Of a DNA stretch of 19,630 nt, positions 1 through 6,729 are shown piece after piece. Position numbers and translations under genes: made by a program. Source of the DNA: Nitrospiraceae bacterium. Lineage in GTDB: Bacteria > Nitrospirota > Thermodesulfovibrionia > UBA6902. The stretch spans positions 2,372,976 through 2,392,605 of the forward strand of contig CP070644.1 of the NCBI GenBank assembly GCA_020354155.1, given 5' to 3'. The notes beneath the pieces were generated by a model. That model had not been told where the DNA came from, ran no database searches, and was given only the letters and a program-made list of their open reading frames with translations. The stretch's first letter is position 1; each line of letters begins with the position of its first letter.

Positions 1-29
1 CGGCGGTTCAAAACCGCCCGCGCCTACCA
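1..29 (+). tRNA. 3' end of a tRNA gene (partial)
   Basis: The first bases form a T-arm: stem GGCGG (2-6), loop TTCAAAA (7-13), closing CCGCC (14-18). This is followed by a 7-base 3' acceptor strand CGCGCCT (19-25), discriminator A (26) and an encoded CCA (27-29). The spacing is exactly that of a tRNA 3' end. The anticodon lies outside the window, so the amino acid cannot be named. Position 60 of the T-loop is A, where a pyrimidine is usual; this is a minor oddity. Confidence 0.8.
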
Positions 30-94
30 TTTAGAATTGAATGTCAAAGACACATTCCCATTCAAGTGATTAACCGGTGGGGCTCAGCAGTACC

Positions 95-154
95 ATGCCC
101 GTTTTGCATCAGGGGAGAACCATGAATAAAATGCTCTATGATATTGAGGACTAA
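95..154 (+). CDS. possible short ORF (19 aa, or 10 aa from the inner ATG at 122)
   Basis: An in-frame ATG at 95 and another at 122 share a TAA at 152-154. The inner ATG is preceded by AGGGGAG (111-117) at a plausible ribosome-binding distance, giving a 10-residue peptide MNKMLYDIED. No family is recognised. The likely thrS promoter lies downstream of its stop, so it does not look like a classical attenuator leader peptide. It may be a chance ORF or the remnant of a gene between the tRNA and thrS. Confidence 0.2.
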   Translation: MPVLHQGRTMNKMLYDIED

Positions 155-161
155 CGCTCTA

Positions 162-209
162 TTGACAAAGAAAAGGTGAAATCTGGTAAACTGTATCGTT
201 TAATATAAT
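162..209 (+). promoter_or_regulatory. putative promoter region of the thrS operon
   Basis: A perfect -35-like TTGACA (162-167) is followed 19 nt later by TAAACT (187-192), a 4/6 match to the -10 consensus. A perfect TATAAT occurs further down at 204-209 but has no good -35 at 16-18 nt. Either could drive thrS, whose ribosome site begins near 244. The area is AT-rich. No tRNA-like operator or T-box was recognised. The assignment is from consensus matching only. Confidence 0.45.
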
Positions 210-243
210 AATTTTATTGCATATATATCTAATGTTAAAACTC

Positions 244-260
244 AGGGAGGTAAACGAATC
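244..260 (+). promoter_or_regulatory. ribosome binding site deciding the thrS start (AUC/AUA)
   Basis: AGGGAGGT (244-251) is a near-perfect anti-16S match. No ATG, GTG or TTG in the thrS frame occurs between the upstream stop (201-203) and ATG 324. The codons at an ideal distance are ATC (258-260) and ATA (261-263). Initiation is therefore inferred to be at a non-canonical codon, the type that initiation factor 3 discriminates against. Confidence 0.7.
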
Positions 261-2006
261 ATAGAAGCATCAGAGAAGGATCAGGAGTATCTTGATACCT
301 ACCGCCACAGCACCTCCCATATAATGGCCCACGCAGTAAAAGAGCTATACCCCGGAACAAAGCTTGCCATCGGACCTTCCATTGCGGATGGTTTTTACTA
401 TGATCTTGACAGCGATCACACCATTTCAGAAGAAGATCTGCCGAAGATTGAAAAAAAGATGAAAGAGATCATCAAGTCAAAAAGGCCTTTTGTGCGCAAG
501 GAACTCACCAAGGATGAAGCAGTCAGGATGTTTCAGGACATGGGTGAAACCTATAAAGTTGAGCTGATCAATGAGCTGGATGACGGCACGGTTTCTGTCT
601 ATGAAGAGGGAGACTTTGTTGACCTTTGCCGGGGGCCGCACCTTGAGAAAACGAGCATGGTGAAGGCCTTTAAACTTCTTTCAGTGGCCGGCGCATACTG
701 GCGCGGTGATGAAAAGAACAAGATGCTGCAGCGGATTTACGGAACAGCTTTTCCAACCAGGGAAGAGCTGCAAAAACACCTGGATTTTCTGGAAGAGGTT
801 AAGAAGAGAGACCACCGGCGCCTGGGAAAGGAACTTGATCTCTTCAGCCTCACCGATGATATCGGTGCCGGCCTCGTGTTATGGCACCCACGGGGCGCTT
901 CGATCAGAAGAGTAATTGAAAGTTTCTGGCTTGATGAACACCAGAAGGCAGGATACCAGATCCTCTATACACCACACATGGCAAAACTCGACCTCTGGCA
1001 GAAAACAGGCCATCTCGACTTCTACCGGGATAACATGTACTCACCGATGGAGATCGACGAAATGGAATACGAGATTAAACCAATGAACTGTCCCTTCCAT
1101 GTATCGGTTTTCAAGAGCCAGCTGAGAAGCTACCGGGACTTGCCGCTCCGCTATGCGGAGCTCGGTACAGTGTACCGCTATGAGAGATCCGGTGTGCTCC
1201 ACGGGCTTCTGAGGGTACGAGGCTTTACACAGGATGATGCCCACATATTCTGCAGGGAGGACCAGATTGATGATGAGGTTCTGAAAGTACTGGACTTTAC
1301 CCTTTTTGTTCTCAAAACCTTTGGCTTTGACGATTACAATATCTATCTTTCAACAAGACCTGACAAATATGTTGGTACTGAGGGTGCATGGGACAAGGCC
1401 ACTAATGCGCTTGAAAAAGCTCTGAAGCATAAGGAGCTCTCCTATGAAGTCGATCCAGGCGAGGGTGTGTTTTACGGACCGAAAATAGACATTAAGGTCA
1501 CAGATTCTCTTGGCAGGCAGTGGCAGTGCAGCACCATTCAGGTTGATTTCAACATACCCGAGAGACTGGACATTAATTACAGGGACTCGGACAGCAGGGA
1601 CAGCCGGCCGATCATGATACACCGTGCCCTTATGGGATCGCTTGAGAGGTTCTTCGGGGTATTGATTGAACATTATGCCGGCGCCTTTCCATTGTGGCTG
1701 GCCCCGGTTCAGGTATCTGTTCTTACCATCGCTGAACGGCATGCTGAATTTGCAAGAACTGTGGCAGACAGGCTCATTCAGGAGGGAATCAGAGCTGATA
1801 TTGATACTGATAATGAAAAAATAGGGAAGAAAATCCGAAGGGCCACTCTTTCAAAGACGCCTTACATGTGTATAATAGGCGATAAAGAAATGGAAAAAAA
1901 TGCCGTTACTATTAGAATGAGAAGCGGAGACAGTGCTGGAGAAAAAAATATTGATGAACTTGTTGACTTTCTCAGGGATGAAATTTCAAAAAGGAGGCAG
2001 ATATAA
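258..2006 (+). CDS. thrS: threonine--tRNA ligase (ThrRS), TGS-less, non-AUG start
   Basis: Class II synthetase that charges tRNA-Thr with threonine in the cytoplasm. From the start proposed here it has 582 residues (E. coli 642). The editing domain comes first: HSTSH (H17, H21) and CRGPH (C124, H128) match the four editing-site residues of the family. The catalytic core shows MNCPFH, DDAHIF and HRALMGSLERF, which supply the Cys and two His zinc ligands. An anticodon-binding domain ends the protein. The N-terminal TGS domain is absent; the frame is closed by TAA at 201-203. The first ATG (324) lies after both His of HSTSH, so it cannot be the true start. Shine-Dalgarno AGGGAGGT (244-251) stands 6 nt before AUC (258) and 9 nt before AUA (261). 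I chose AUC by spacing; AUA is nearly as good. The stop overlaps the infC start. Confidence 0.95.
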   Translation: MIEASEKDQEYLDTYRHSTSHIMAHAVKELYPGTKLAIGPSIADGFYYDLDSDHTISEEDLPKIEKKMKEIIKSKRPFVRKELTKDEAVRMFQDMGETYKVELINELDDGTVSVYEEGDFVDLCRGPHLEKTSMVKAFKLLSVAGAYWRGDEKNKMLQRIYGTAFPTREELQKHLDFLEEVKKRDHRRLGKELDLFSLTDDIGAGLVLWHPRGASIRRVIESFWLDEHQKAGYQILYTPHMAKLDLWQKTGHLDFYRDNMYSPMEIDEMEYEIKPMNCPFHVSVFKSQLRSYRDLPLRYAELGTVYRYERSGVLHGLLRVRGFTQDDAHIFCREDQIDDEVLKVLDFTLFVLKTFGFDDYNIYLSTRPDKYVGTEGAWDKATNALEKALKHKELSYEVDPGEGVFYGPKIDIKVTDSLGRQWQCSTIQVDFNIPERLDINYRDSDSRDSRPIMIHRALMGSLERFFGVLIEHYAGAFPLWLAPVQVSVLTIAERHAEFARTVADRLIQEGIRADIDTDNEKIGKKIRRATLSKTPYMCIIGDKEMEKNAVTIRMRSGDSAGEKNIDELVDFLRDEISKRRQI

Positions 2007-2500
2007 CTAAAAAGCTAAGAATAAACCGCTGGATAAGAGCATCTGAAGTAAGAGTCATAGACGACGAAGGAAATCAGTTAGGGATACTGAATATCCATGT
2101 TGCACGAAAACATGCAGTAGAAAGAGACCTGGATCTTGTCGAGGTGGCCCCGGAGGCAAAACCGCCGGTGTGCAAGATCATGGATTACGGAAAATACCGC
2201 TATCAGCAGGCCAAGAAGAATACCACCAAACAGAAAAGCACACCCCTGAAAGAAGTGAAGGTCAGGCCACGCATCAATGAGCATGATTACTTATTTAAAA
2301 TGAGGAACGCCTCCAAGTTCCTGGAGCATGGTCACAAGGTAAAGATTACCATGCAGTTCAGAGGCCGTGAGATCGTCCATAAGGAACTGGGGGAAAAGAT
2401 ATTTGACAGAATTACTAAGGACCTGGAAGAAGTTTCAAATGTGGAGGCCCGTCCGAAAATGGAGGGAAACCGCATGATCATGGTTATGTCCCCCAAATAA
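2003..2500 (+). CDS. infC: translation initiation factor IF-3, AUA start
   Basis: IF-3 binds the 30S subunit, prevents premature 50S joining and checks the start codon and initiator tRNA. The predicted protein has 165 residues. The N-terminal domain contains KLRINRWIRASEVRVI, GNQLGI, and DLDLVEVAPEAKPPVCKIMDYGKY; the C-terminal domain begins near LKEVKVRP and ends NRMIMVMSPK. A start at GTG 2144 would remove almost the whole N-terminal domain, so I extend upstream. AAGGAGG (1991-1997) precedes ATA (2003-2005) by 5 nt, and that codon overlaps the thrS stop (2004-2006). The gene is therefore translationally coupled to thrS. E. coli infC starts with AUU, which underlies autoregulation by IF-3; AUA here fits the same logic. 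Confidence 0.95.
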   Translation: MTKKLRINRWIRASEVRVIDDEGNQLGILNIHVARKHAVERDLDLVEVAPEAKPPVCKIMDYGKYRYQQAKKNTTKQKSTPLKEVKVRPRINEHDYLFKMRNASKFLEHGHKVKITMQFRGREIVHKELGEKIFDRITKDLEEVSNVEARPKMEGNRMIMVMSPK

Positions 2501-2590
2501 TCACCCTGCCCGGAATATTTCTATGGCATAATCACAGGTATCTCACCAGCAGCTCAGGCAAGATCATAAAATCCGCACAATTTCCAATAC

Positions 2591-2620
2591 TTGCTTATTT
2601 TTACCCTCTTTCATTATAAT
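2591..2620 (+). promoter_or_regulatory. putative internal promoter before rpmI
   Basis: The 160-nt gap between infC and rpmI contains TTGCTT (2591-2596) and a perfect TATAAT (2615-2620) with an 18-nt spacer. This could give rpmI-rplT-pheS their own transcript start. L20-mediated control of rpmI-rplT is known in other bacteria and acts in this part of the operon, but I could not identify an L20 target with confidence. Confidence 0.4.
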
Positions 2621-2660
2621 TTATAGTTCACATTCCAGGAAAATCAGGAAGGAGAATGTA

Positions 2661-2855
2661 ATGCCTAAGATAAAGACGCACAGAGGCGCTGCCAAAAGGT
2701 TTAAAAAAACCGGCACGGGCAAGATAAAAAGGTTCAAGGCCTATATGAGTCACATGTTGACATGCAAGTCATCAAAGAGAACAAAACTGCTCCGTCAGAG
2801 TGGACTCGTTGCAAAGGCGAATGAGAACAGCATAAATAAACTGCTTCCCTATTAA
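2661..2855 (+). CDS. rpmI: 50S ribosomal protein L35
   Basis: Small, very basic large-subunit ribosomal protein of 64 residues, the usual length. It begins MPKIKTHRGAAKRFKKTGTG, the family's characteristic N-terminus, with a Lys/Arg-rich body and a C-terminus SINKLLPY. The ATG at 2661 follows AGGAAGGAG (about 2647-2655) at a workable distance. It lies in the standard infC-rpmI-rplT order, and its partner gene rplT follows after a 137-nt gap. Confidence 0.97.
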   Translation: MPKIKTHRGAAKRFKKTGTGKIKRFKAYMSHMLTCKSSKRTKLLRQSGLVAKANENSINKLLPY

Positions 2856-2877
2856 GTATGTTTTATTGCTTTTCCAT

Positions 2878-2991
2878 GTGACGGCAGGATGGGGTAAGGA
2901 AACGGTGCTGCACAAGAGCAGGGTTAAAGCAATAGTGCGAAGAGGCAGGCAGAAAATAAAGATTACAGGAAAAAGCAGAAGGAGCAAATAA
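2878..2991 (+). CDS. possible basic 37-aa ORF in the rpmI-rplT gap
   Basis: An open frame begins with GTG (2878) or internal GTG (2905) and ends with TAA at 2989-2991, one base before the rplT ATG. The product is strongly basic, ending GRQKIKITGKSRRSK, and resembles no family I recognise. The GTG at 2878 has no Shine-Dalgarno; 2905 has a weak AAGGA just upstream. The close junction with rplT would allow translational coupling. The stretch could equally be an untranslated regulatory leader bound by L20, or chance. Confidence 0.2.
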   Translation: MTAGWGKETVLHKSRVKAIVRRGRQKIKITGKSRRSK

Positions 2992-2992
2992 A

Positions 2993-3352
2993 ATGCCAAG
3001 AGCACGAGGTGGTTTCAAGTCAAGGAGAAGAAGGAAAAAAGTATTAAAGATGGCAAAAGGCTTTTACGGGGCCAGAAGTCGTCTTTATAAAGTAGCAACC
3101 CAGGCCGTTGATAGAGCCCTATTAAATGCCTACCGTGACAGAAGACTGAAGAAAAGAGATTTCAGATCATTATGGATTATCAGGATCAATGCTGCAGTGA
3201 GGGCATTGGGTATGTCCTACAGCCAGTTCATGTATAAACTCAAGGGCATGAATATTCAGCTGAACAGGAAGGCGCTGGCTGATCTGGCCTATAATGATCC
3301 CAAGGCATTTACCAACCTTGTAGAGACGGTAAAAAAAGGGAATGGTCAATGA
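2993..3352 (+). CDS. rplT: 50S ribosomal protein L20
   Basis: L20 is a primary 23S rRNA-binding protein needed early in 50S assembly, and a translational autoregulator in several bacteria. The product has 119 residues, a normal length. The N-terminus begins with the basic MPRARGGFKSRRRRKK extension. The globular part includes GFYGARSRLYK, YRDRRLKKRDFR and LWIIRINAAVRALGMSYS, all typical. AGAAGGAG (about 2978-2985) precedes the ATG. The coding sequence overlaps the pheS start by 11 nt, so the two are co-translated. Confidence 0.97.
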   Translation: MPRARGGFKSRRRRKKVLKMAKGFYGARSRLYKVATQAVDRALLNAYRDRRLKKRDFRSLWIIRINAAVRALGMSYSQFMYKLKGMNIQLNRKALADLAYNDPKAFTNLVETVKKGNGQ

Positions 3353-4358
3353 CATCCACTCCATAAAGGAGCAGGCTCAGGAGGAAATTCATAACGCTGC
3401 AAGTCTTAAGGAAGTACAGTCACTGAAAGTAAAGTATCTCGGTAAAAAGGGCATCATTACCACAAAAGCCAGGTCCCTTGGAGCCGTCCCCAAAGAAGAC
3501 AGGCCAGCCTACGGCCAGGAACTGAATTCATTAAAAAAATCAATTGATGAGCTGCTGCAAGCCAGGGCAGAGTCATGCAAGGCTGCTGAGATGGAACAGT
3601 CCCTTCAGGCCGAGCGTCTGGACCTCACAATCCCCGGCTCCTTTACCGCCTTTGGTCACCTTCATCCCGTTACCCAGGTAATGGACGAAATAACGGCCAT
3701 CTTTATATCCCTTGGTTTTACTGTAGAGGAGGGTCCTGAGGTAGAACATGACTATTATAATTTCGAGGCCCTGAATATGCCTCCGGACCATCCGGCCCGG
3801 GACATGCAGGACACCTTTTACATCAGTGATGACGTTGTGCTCAGGACCCATACATCCTCGGTGCAGGTAAGAGTTATGGAAAAGAATTCCCCTCCGCTCA
3901 GAGTTATTGCTCCCGGTAAAGTGTACCGATGCGACGCTGACGTCAGTCATATTCCCATGTTTCATCAGCTCGAAGGATTCATGGTCGACAAACACATACG
4001 CATGAGTGACCTCAAGGGGGTGCTTGAACTCTTCATTCACCGTGTCTTTGGTCCTGATACAAAGGTCAGACTGAGGCCGAGCTTTTTCCCTTTTACCGAG
4101 CCGAGTGCAGAGATAGACATATCATGTGTCATGTGCAGGGGAAAGGGATGTAATGTGTGCGGCACATCGGGATGGATCGAGATCCTCGGTGCGGGGATGA
4201 TTAATCCAAGGGTGTATGAGAAGGCCGGCTATGATCCCGGCACATATACGGGGTTTGCCTTCGGCATGGGCATAGAGCGTGTTGCCATGCTCAAGTACAG
4301 TATTGATGATGTCCGGCTCTTTCCGGAAAACGACAAGAGGTTCCTTGAACAATTTTAA
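3342..4358 (+). CDS. pheS: phenylalanine--tRNA ligase alpha subunit
   Basis: Catalytic subunit of the heterotetrameric PheRS. The 338-residue length is standard. Residues 1-90 form the N-terminal helical arm that contacts tRNA. The class II core includes the motif 2 region (VYRCDADVSHIPMFHQLEGF, about 195-213) and motif 3 (GFAFGMGIERVAMLKYS, 304-320). CVMCRGKGCNVC (C262, C265, C270, C273) is a CxxC-x4-CxxC knuckle that occurs in a subset of bacterial PheS and may bind zinc. The ATG at 3342 lies inside the end of rplT, preceded by AAAAAAAGGG. pheT, which encodes the partner subunit, does not follow at once: a 194-nt gap with a palindromic repeat intervenes. Confidence 0.97.
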   Translation: MVNDIHSIKEQAQEEIHNAASLKEVQSLKVKYLGKKGIITTKARSLGAVPKEDRPAYGQELNSLKKSIDELLQARAESCKAAEMEQSLQAERLDLTIPGSFTAFGHLHPVTQVMDEITAIFISLGFTVEEGPEVEHDYYNFEALNMPPDHPARDMQDTFYISDDVVLRTHTSSVQVRVMEKNSPPLRVIAPGKVYRCDADVSHIPMFHQLEGFMVDKHIRMSDLKGVLELFIHRVFGPDTKVRLRPSFFPFTEPSAEIDISCVMCRGKGCNVCGTSGWIEILGAGMINPRVYEKAGYDPGTYTGFAFGMGIERVAMLKYSIDDVRLFPENDKRFLEQF

Positions 4359-4404
4359 ATTACTGGATTGCTGTGTTATGAACTGTTGTGAAATGTCTTT
4401 TTAT

Positions 4405-4494
4405 TGTCATTTCGAGCGAAGGGAGAAATCTTAATGCTTTCTGTGTCAAGAAGGCTCAGGATTCCTCATCGTCTTCTGACTCCCCGGAATGACA
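4405..4494. repeat. palindromic repeat, copy 1 (pheS-pheT gap)
   Basis: Begins TGTCATTTCGAG and ends CCGGAATGACA, so the ends are near-perfect inverted repeats. The first 30 bases match copy 2 (6644) at 26 positions. It is about 90 bp and lies between two genes whose products form one enzyme. It resembles the widespread intergenic 'TGTCATTCCGAGCGAAGCGAGGAATC' class of palindromes. No coding capacity. Confidence 0.75.
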
Positions 4495-4552
4495 GATTAT
4501 TATCTTTCTTCAGCAGTCACTTCGCGGGAATAGCAGCAATAGTATTTAGACA

Positions 4553-6604
4553 ATGAAGGCAACGTACAACTGGTTAAAAGAATTTGTTGATTTTGATATC
4601 TCTCCTGAGGAACTTGCCCATGCAATTACCATGGCAGGTCTGGAGGTTGAGGAGATTGAAGAGATCGATGGTGACACAGTCTTTGATATCGGCATCACGC
4701 CGAACAGGGCTGACTGCTTGAGCATCAGGGGTATTGCCCGGGACATTTCTGCTATTCTCGGACTTCCCTTAAAAATGAGTTCTGTAACAATTGCAGGGGA
4801 AGATGGCAGAGGGCCTGAAGTTGAAATTCTTGATCCTGATCTCTGTCACCGTTATTCCGCAAGAGTTATAAGAGATGTTAAGACGGGACCTTCTCCGGAT
4901 TGGATGGTCAGGCGCCTTGAGGCATGCGGTATCAGGCCTGCTTCAAATATTGTCGATGTCACAAACTATGTTCTCCTTGAGCTTGGACAGCCTCTGCATG
5001 CCTTTGATCTGGACAGGCTTGATGGCGGCAGGATTCTCGTGCAAAGGGCAGGTACTGTTGATACCTTTACAACCCTCGATGATGAGGAGCGTAACCTTTT
5101 GCCTGAAACATTATTGATTAGGGACGGTGCCAAACCAGTTGCATTAGCCGGTGTCATGGGAGGACAGAATACCGAGGTAACAGATACTACATCAAACATA
5201 TTGCTTGAGAGCGCCTGGTTTCAGCCGTCATCAGTGCGGAGGACCTCAAAGTCCCTGAATCTTTCCACCGAGTCATCCTACAGGTTTGAACGTGGCGTTG
5301 ACAAGGAAGCAGTGACGCTTGCCCTTGACAGGGCGACGCAGCTTATTTCTGAACTCGCCGGGGGCAGAGTGTCACAGATTACTGACATATATCCACACAG
5401 GTTTGCATCCAGAAAAGTCACGGTTTCCTTTGAGAGGATCCGCTCTCTTATCGGTGCGGATATAGACTCTGCATTTATAGAGAAGACGCTGGGCAGTCTG
5501 GGATTTCAGATCGGGAAAGACGACGGTGTTCTCAGTATAGTTCCTCCCAGTTTCAGAGATGATATTGAAATGGATGTGGATATTGCAGAGGAAATCGCCC
5601 GTCTTTATGGTTACGACAATATTCCGGCAACCTTACCGGTCATACAGATGAGTCATACACCGGAGCACGGTATGCAGCAGTTTATAAGGACAGTAAAGAT
5701 GTCTTTTGTGAAGTCAGGTTACTCAGAGGTCATTAATTACAGCTTTGTGAACCCCGCTGCCCTTGAGAGTCTGCAGCTGTCTCCCGGGGACACAAGAAAA
5801 AATCTCATATACATAAAAAATCCGCTCCGTCAGGAAGAGTCTGCATTGCGAACCTCTCTTGTGCCGGCACTGCTGAACAATGTGAGTATGAACCTGAACA
5901 GGGGAGAGAAAGAACTGCGCTTCTTTGAAGTGTCCAAGGTCTTTCTGTCCTCGGGAGAGAAACTCCCTCGTGAGGTTACCCAGGCGGGAATTGTCTATCA
6001 TAAAGATAAGTCGCGTTCCATGTGGGAGAACCGTCATGAAGGCCTCTATGATCTGAAGGGCATGATAGAAAATATGTTCTCCAGTTACAAAATAGATGTA
6101 TCCTTTCTTCAGAACCCGGAAACTCCTGAACCCTACCTGCATCCGGGAAGGTCCTGCACAATTATGATCGATGACACCATTGCCGGGTCGCTTGGGTCAT
6201 TACATCCCGCTGTTGCCGAGGCCTTTGATATAACAGGTGATATTACCATTGCCGAATTCCATGATGTCGAGAAAATGGCAGTTGCCATCCCTTCCAGTAC
6301 GACCTATGTATCACTTCCGAAATATCCCTACACTGAACGGGATATCTCTGTTATTGTTGCCGATGATGTCAGTGTGTCTGAGGTCAGGAATGAAATCCTG
6401 AAAGTGGATTCTGAAATTATAGAGTCAGTTGTCCTTTTTGATGTCTATAAGGGCAAACCCATTCCTGCTGACCGGAAAAGTATTGCCTTTGGTATCCGCT
6501 ACCGCTCTGTTGAAAGGACGCTCACTGACAGTGAGGTGGACCAGGTGCATGGTGAAATCACAGAGCGTCTGAAAAATACTCTCCACGCCGAATTGAGAAG
6601 TTAA
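4553..6604 (+). CDS. pheT: phenylalanine--tRNA ligase beta subunit, lacking the B2 tRNA-binding domain
   Basis: Structural and editing subunit of PheRS. It has 683 residues; the bacterial norm is about 790-800. The N-terminal segment MKATYNWLKEFVDF (B1) runs directly into DTVFDIGITPNRADCLS (41-57), the segment that normally follows the EMAP/OB-fold B2 domain. About 110 residues (usual positions 40-150) are thus missing, with no frameshift visible. The rest is complete: B3/B4 editing domain (about 85-275), B5 (about 287-360), catalytic-like B6/B7, and a C-terminal anticodon-binding FDX-ACB domain from LPKYPYTERDISV (about 592-683). The ATG at 4553 has only a weak ribosome site. Confidence 0.95.
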   Translation: MKATYNWLKEFVDFDISPEELAHAITMAGLEVEEIEEIDGDTVFDIGITPNRADCLSIRGIARDISAILGLPLKMSSVTIAGEDGRGPEVEILDPDLCHRYSARVIRDVKTGPSPDWMVRRLEACGIRPASNIVDVTNYVLLELGQPLHAFDLDRLDGGRILVQRAGTVDTFTTLDDEERNLLPETLLIRDGAKPVALAGVMGGQNTEVTDTTSNILLESAWFQPSSVRRTSKSLNLSTESSYRFERGVDKEAVTLALDRATQLISELAGGRVSQITDIYPHRFASRKVTVSFERIRSLIGADIDSAFIEKTLGSLGFQIGKDDGVLSIVPPSFRDDIEMDVDIAEEIARLYGYDNIPATLPVIQMSHTPEHGMQQFIRTVKMSFVKSGYSEVINYSFVNPAALESLQLSPGDTRKNLIYIKNPLRQEESALRTSLVPALLNNVSMNLNRGEKELRFFEVSKVFLSSGEKLPREVTQAGIVYHKDKSRSMWENRHEGLYDLKGMIENMFSSYKIDVSFLQNPETPEPYLHPGRSCTIMIDDTIAGSLGSLHPAVAEAFDITGDITIAEFHDVEKMAVAIPSSTTYVSLPKYPYTERDISVIVADDVSVSEVRNEILKVDSEIIESVVLFDVYKGKPIPADRKSIAFGIRYRSVERTLTDSEVDQVHGEITERLKNTLHAELRS

Positions 6605-6643
6605 CCAGTATCGACAGTATTCTTTAAATAACTTTTCTCAAAC

Positions 6644-6699
6644 TGTCATTCCGAGCAAAGCGAGGAATCTTAAGATTTCTCCTGACCGTCGAAATGACA
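6644..6699. repeat. palindromic repeat, copy 2 (between convergent pheT and FKBP gene)
   Basis: 56 bp starting TGTCATTCCGAGCAAAGCGA and ending GTCGAAATGACA, inverted repeats of one another. The centre, GAGGAATCTTAAGATTTCTC, is itself a palindrome with one mismatch, so the whole element folds into a long hairpin. It sits in the 125-bp gap between convergent genes and could serve as a bidirectional transcription terminator, although it has no long T-run. Confidence 0.8.
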
Positions 6700-6729
6700 A
6701 ATGATAAAAAAAGCGTTCCCACCAGTCCC

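Noticed and set aside
30..257. T-box or tRNA-mimic operator in the thrS leader
   Set aside because: An inverted repeat (37-43 with 59-65) exists just after the tRNA, but no T-box bulge, specifier loop or tRNA-like fold could be recognised.
1350..1742. 130-aa open frame on the - strand inside thrS
   Set aside because: Antisense to the conserved catalytic core; no homology-like motifs.
324..2006. thrS beginning at ATG 324
   Set aside because: Would remove both His of the HSTSH editing motif that are plainly encoded just upstream in frame.
2144..2500. infC beginning at GTG 2144
   Set aside because: Would remove nearly the entire IF-3 N-terminal domain, which is encoded in frame back to ATA 2003 with a strong ribosome site.
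2772..3005. 77-aa hydrophobic open frame on the - strand over rpmI
   Set aside because: Hydrophobicity is what antisense of Lys/Arg-rich codons yields; overlaps two ribosomal protein genes.
3573..4040. 155-aa open frame on the - strand inside pheS
   Set aside because: Exactly antisense to a highly conserved gene; no recognisable domain and no ribosome site; a shadow of pheS codon use.
5723..6142. 139-aa open frame on the - strand inside pheT
   Set aside because: Antisense shadow; no protein-like features.
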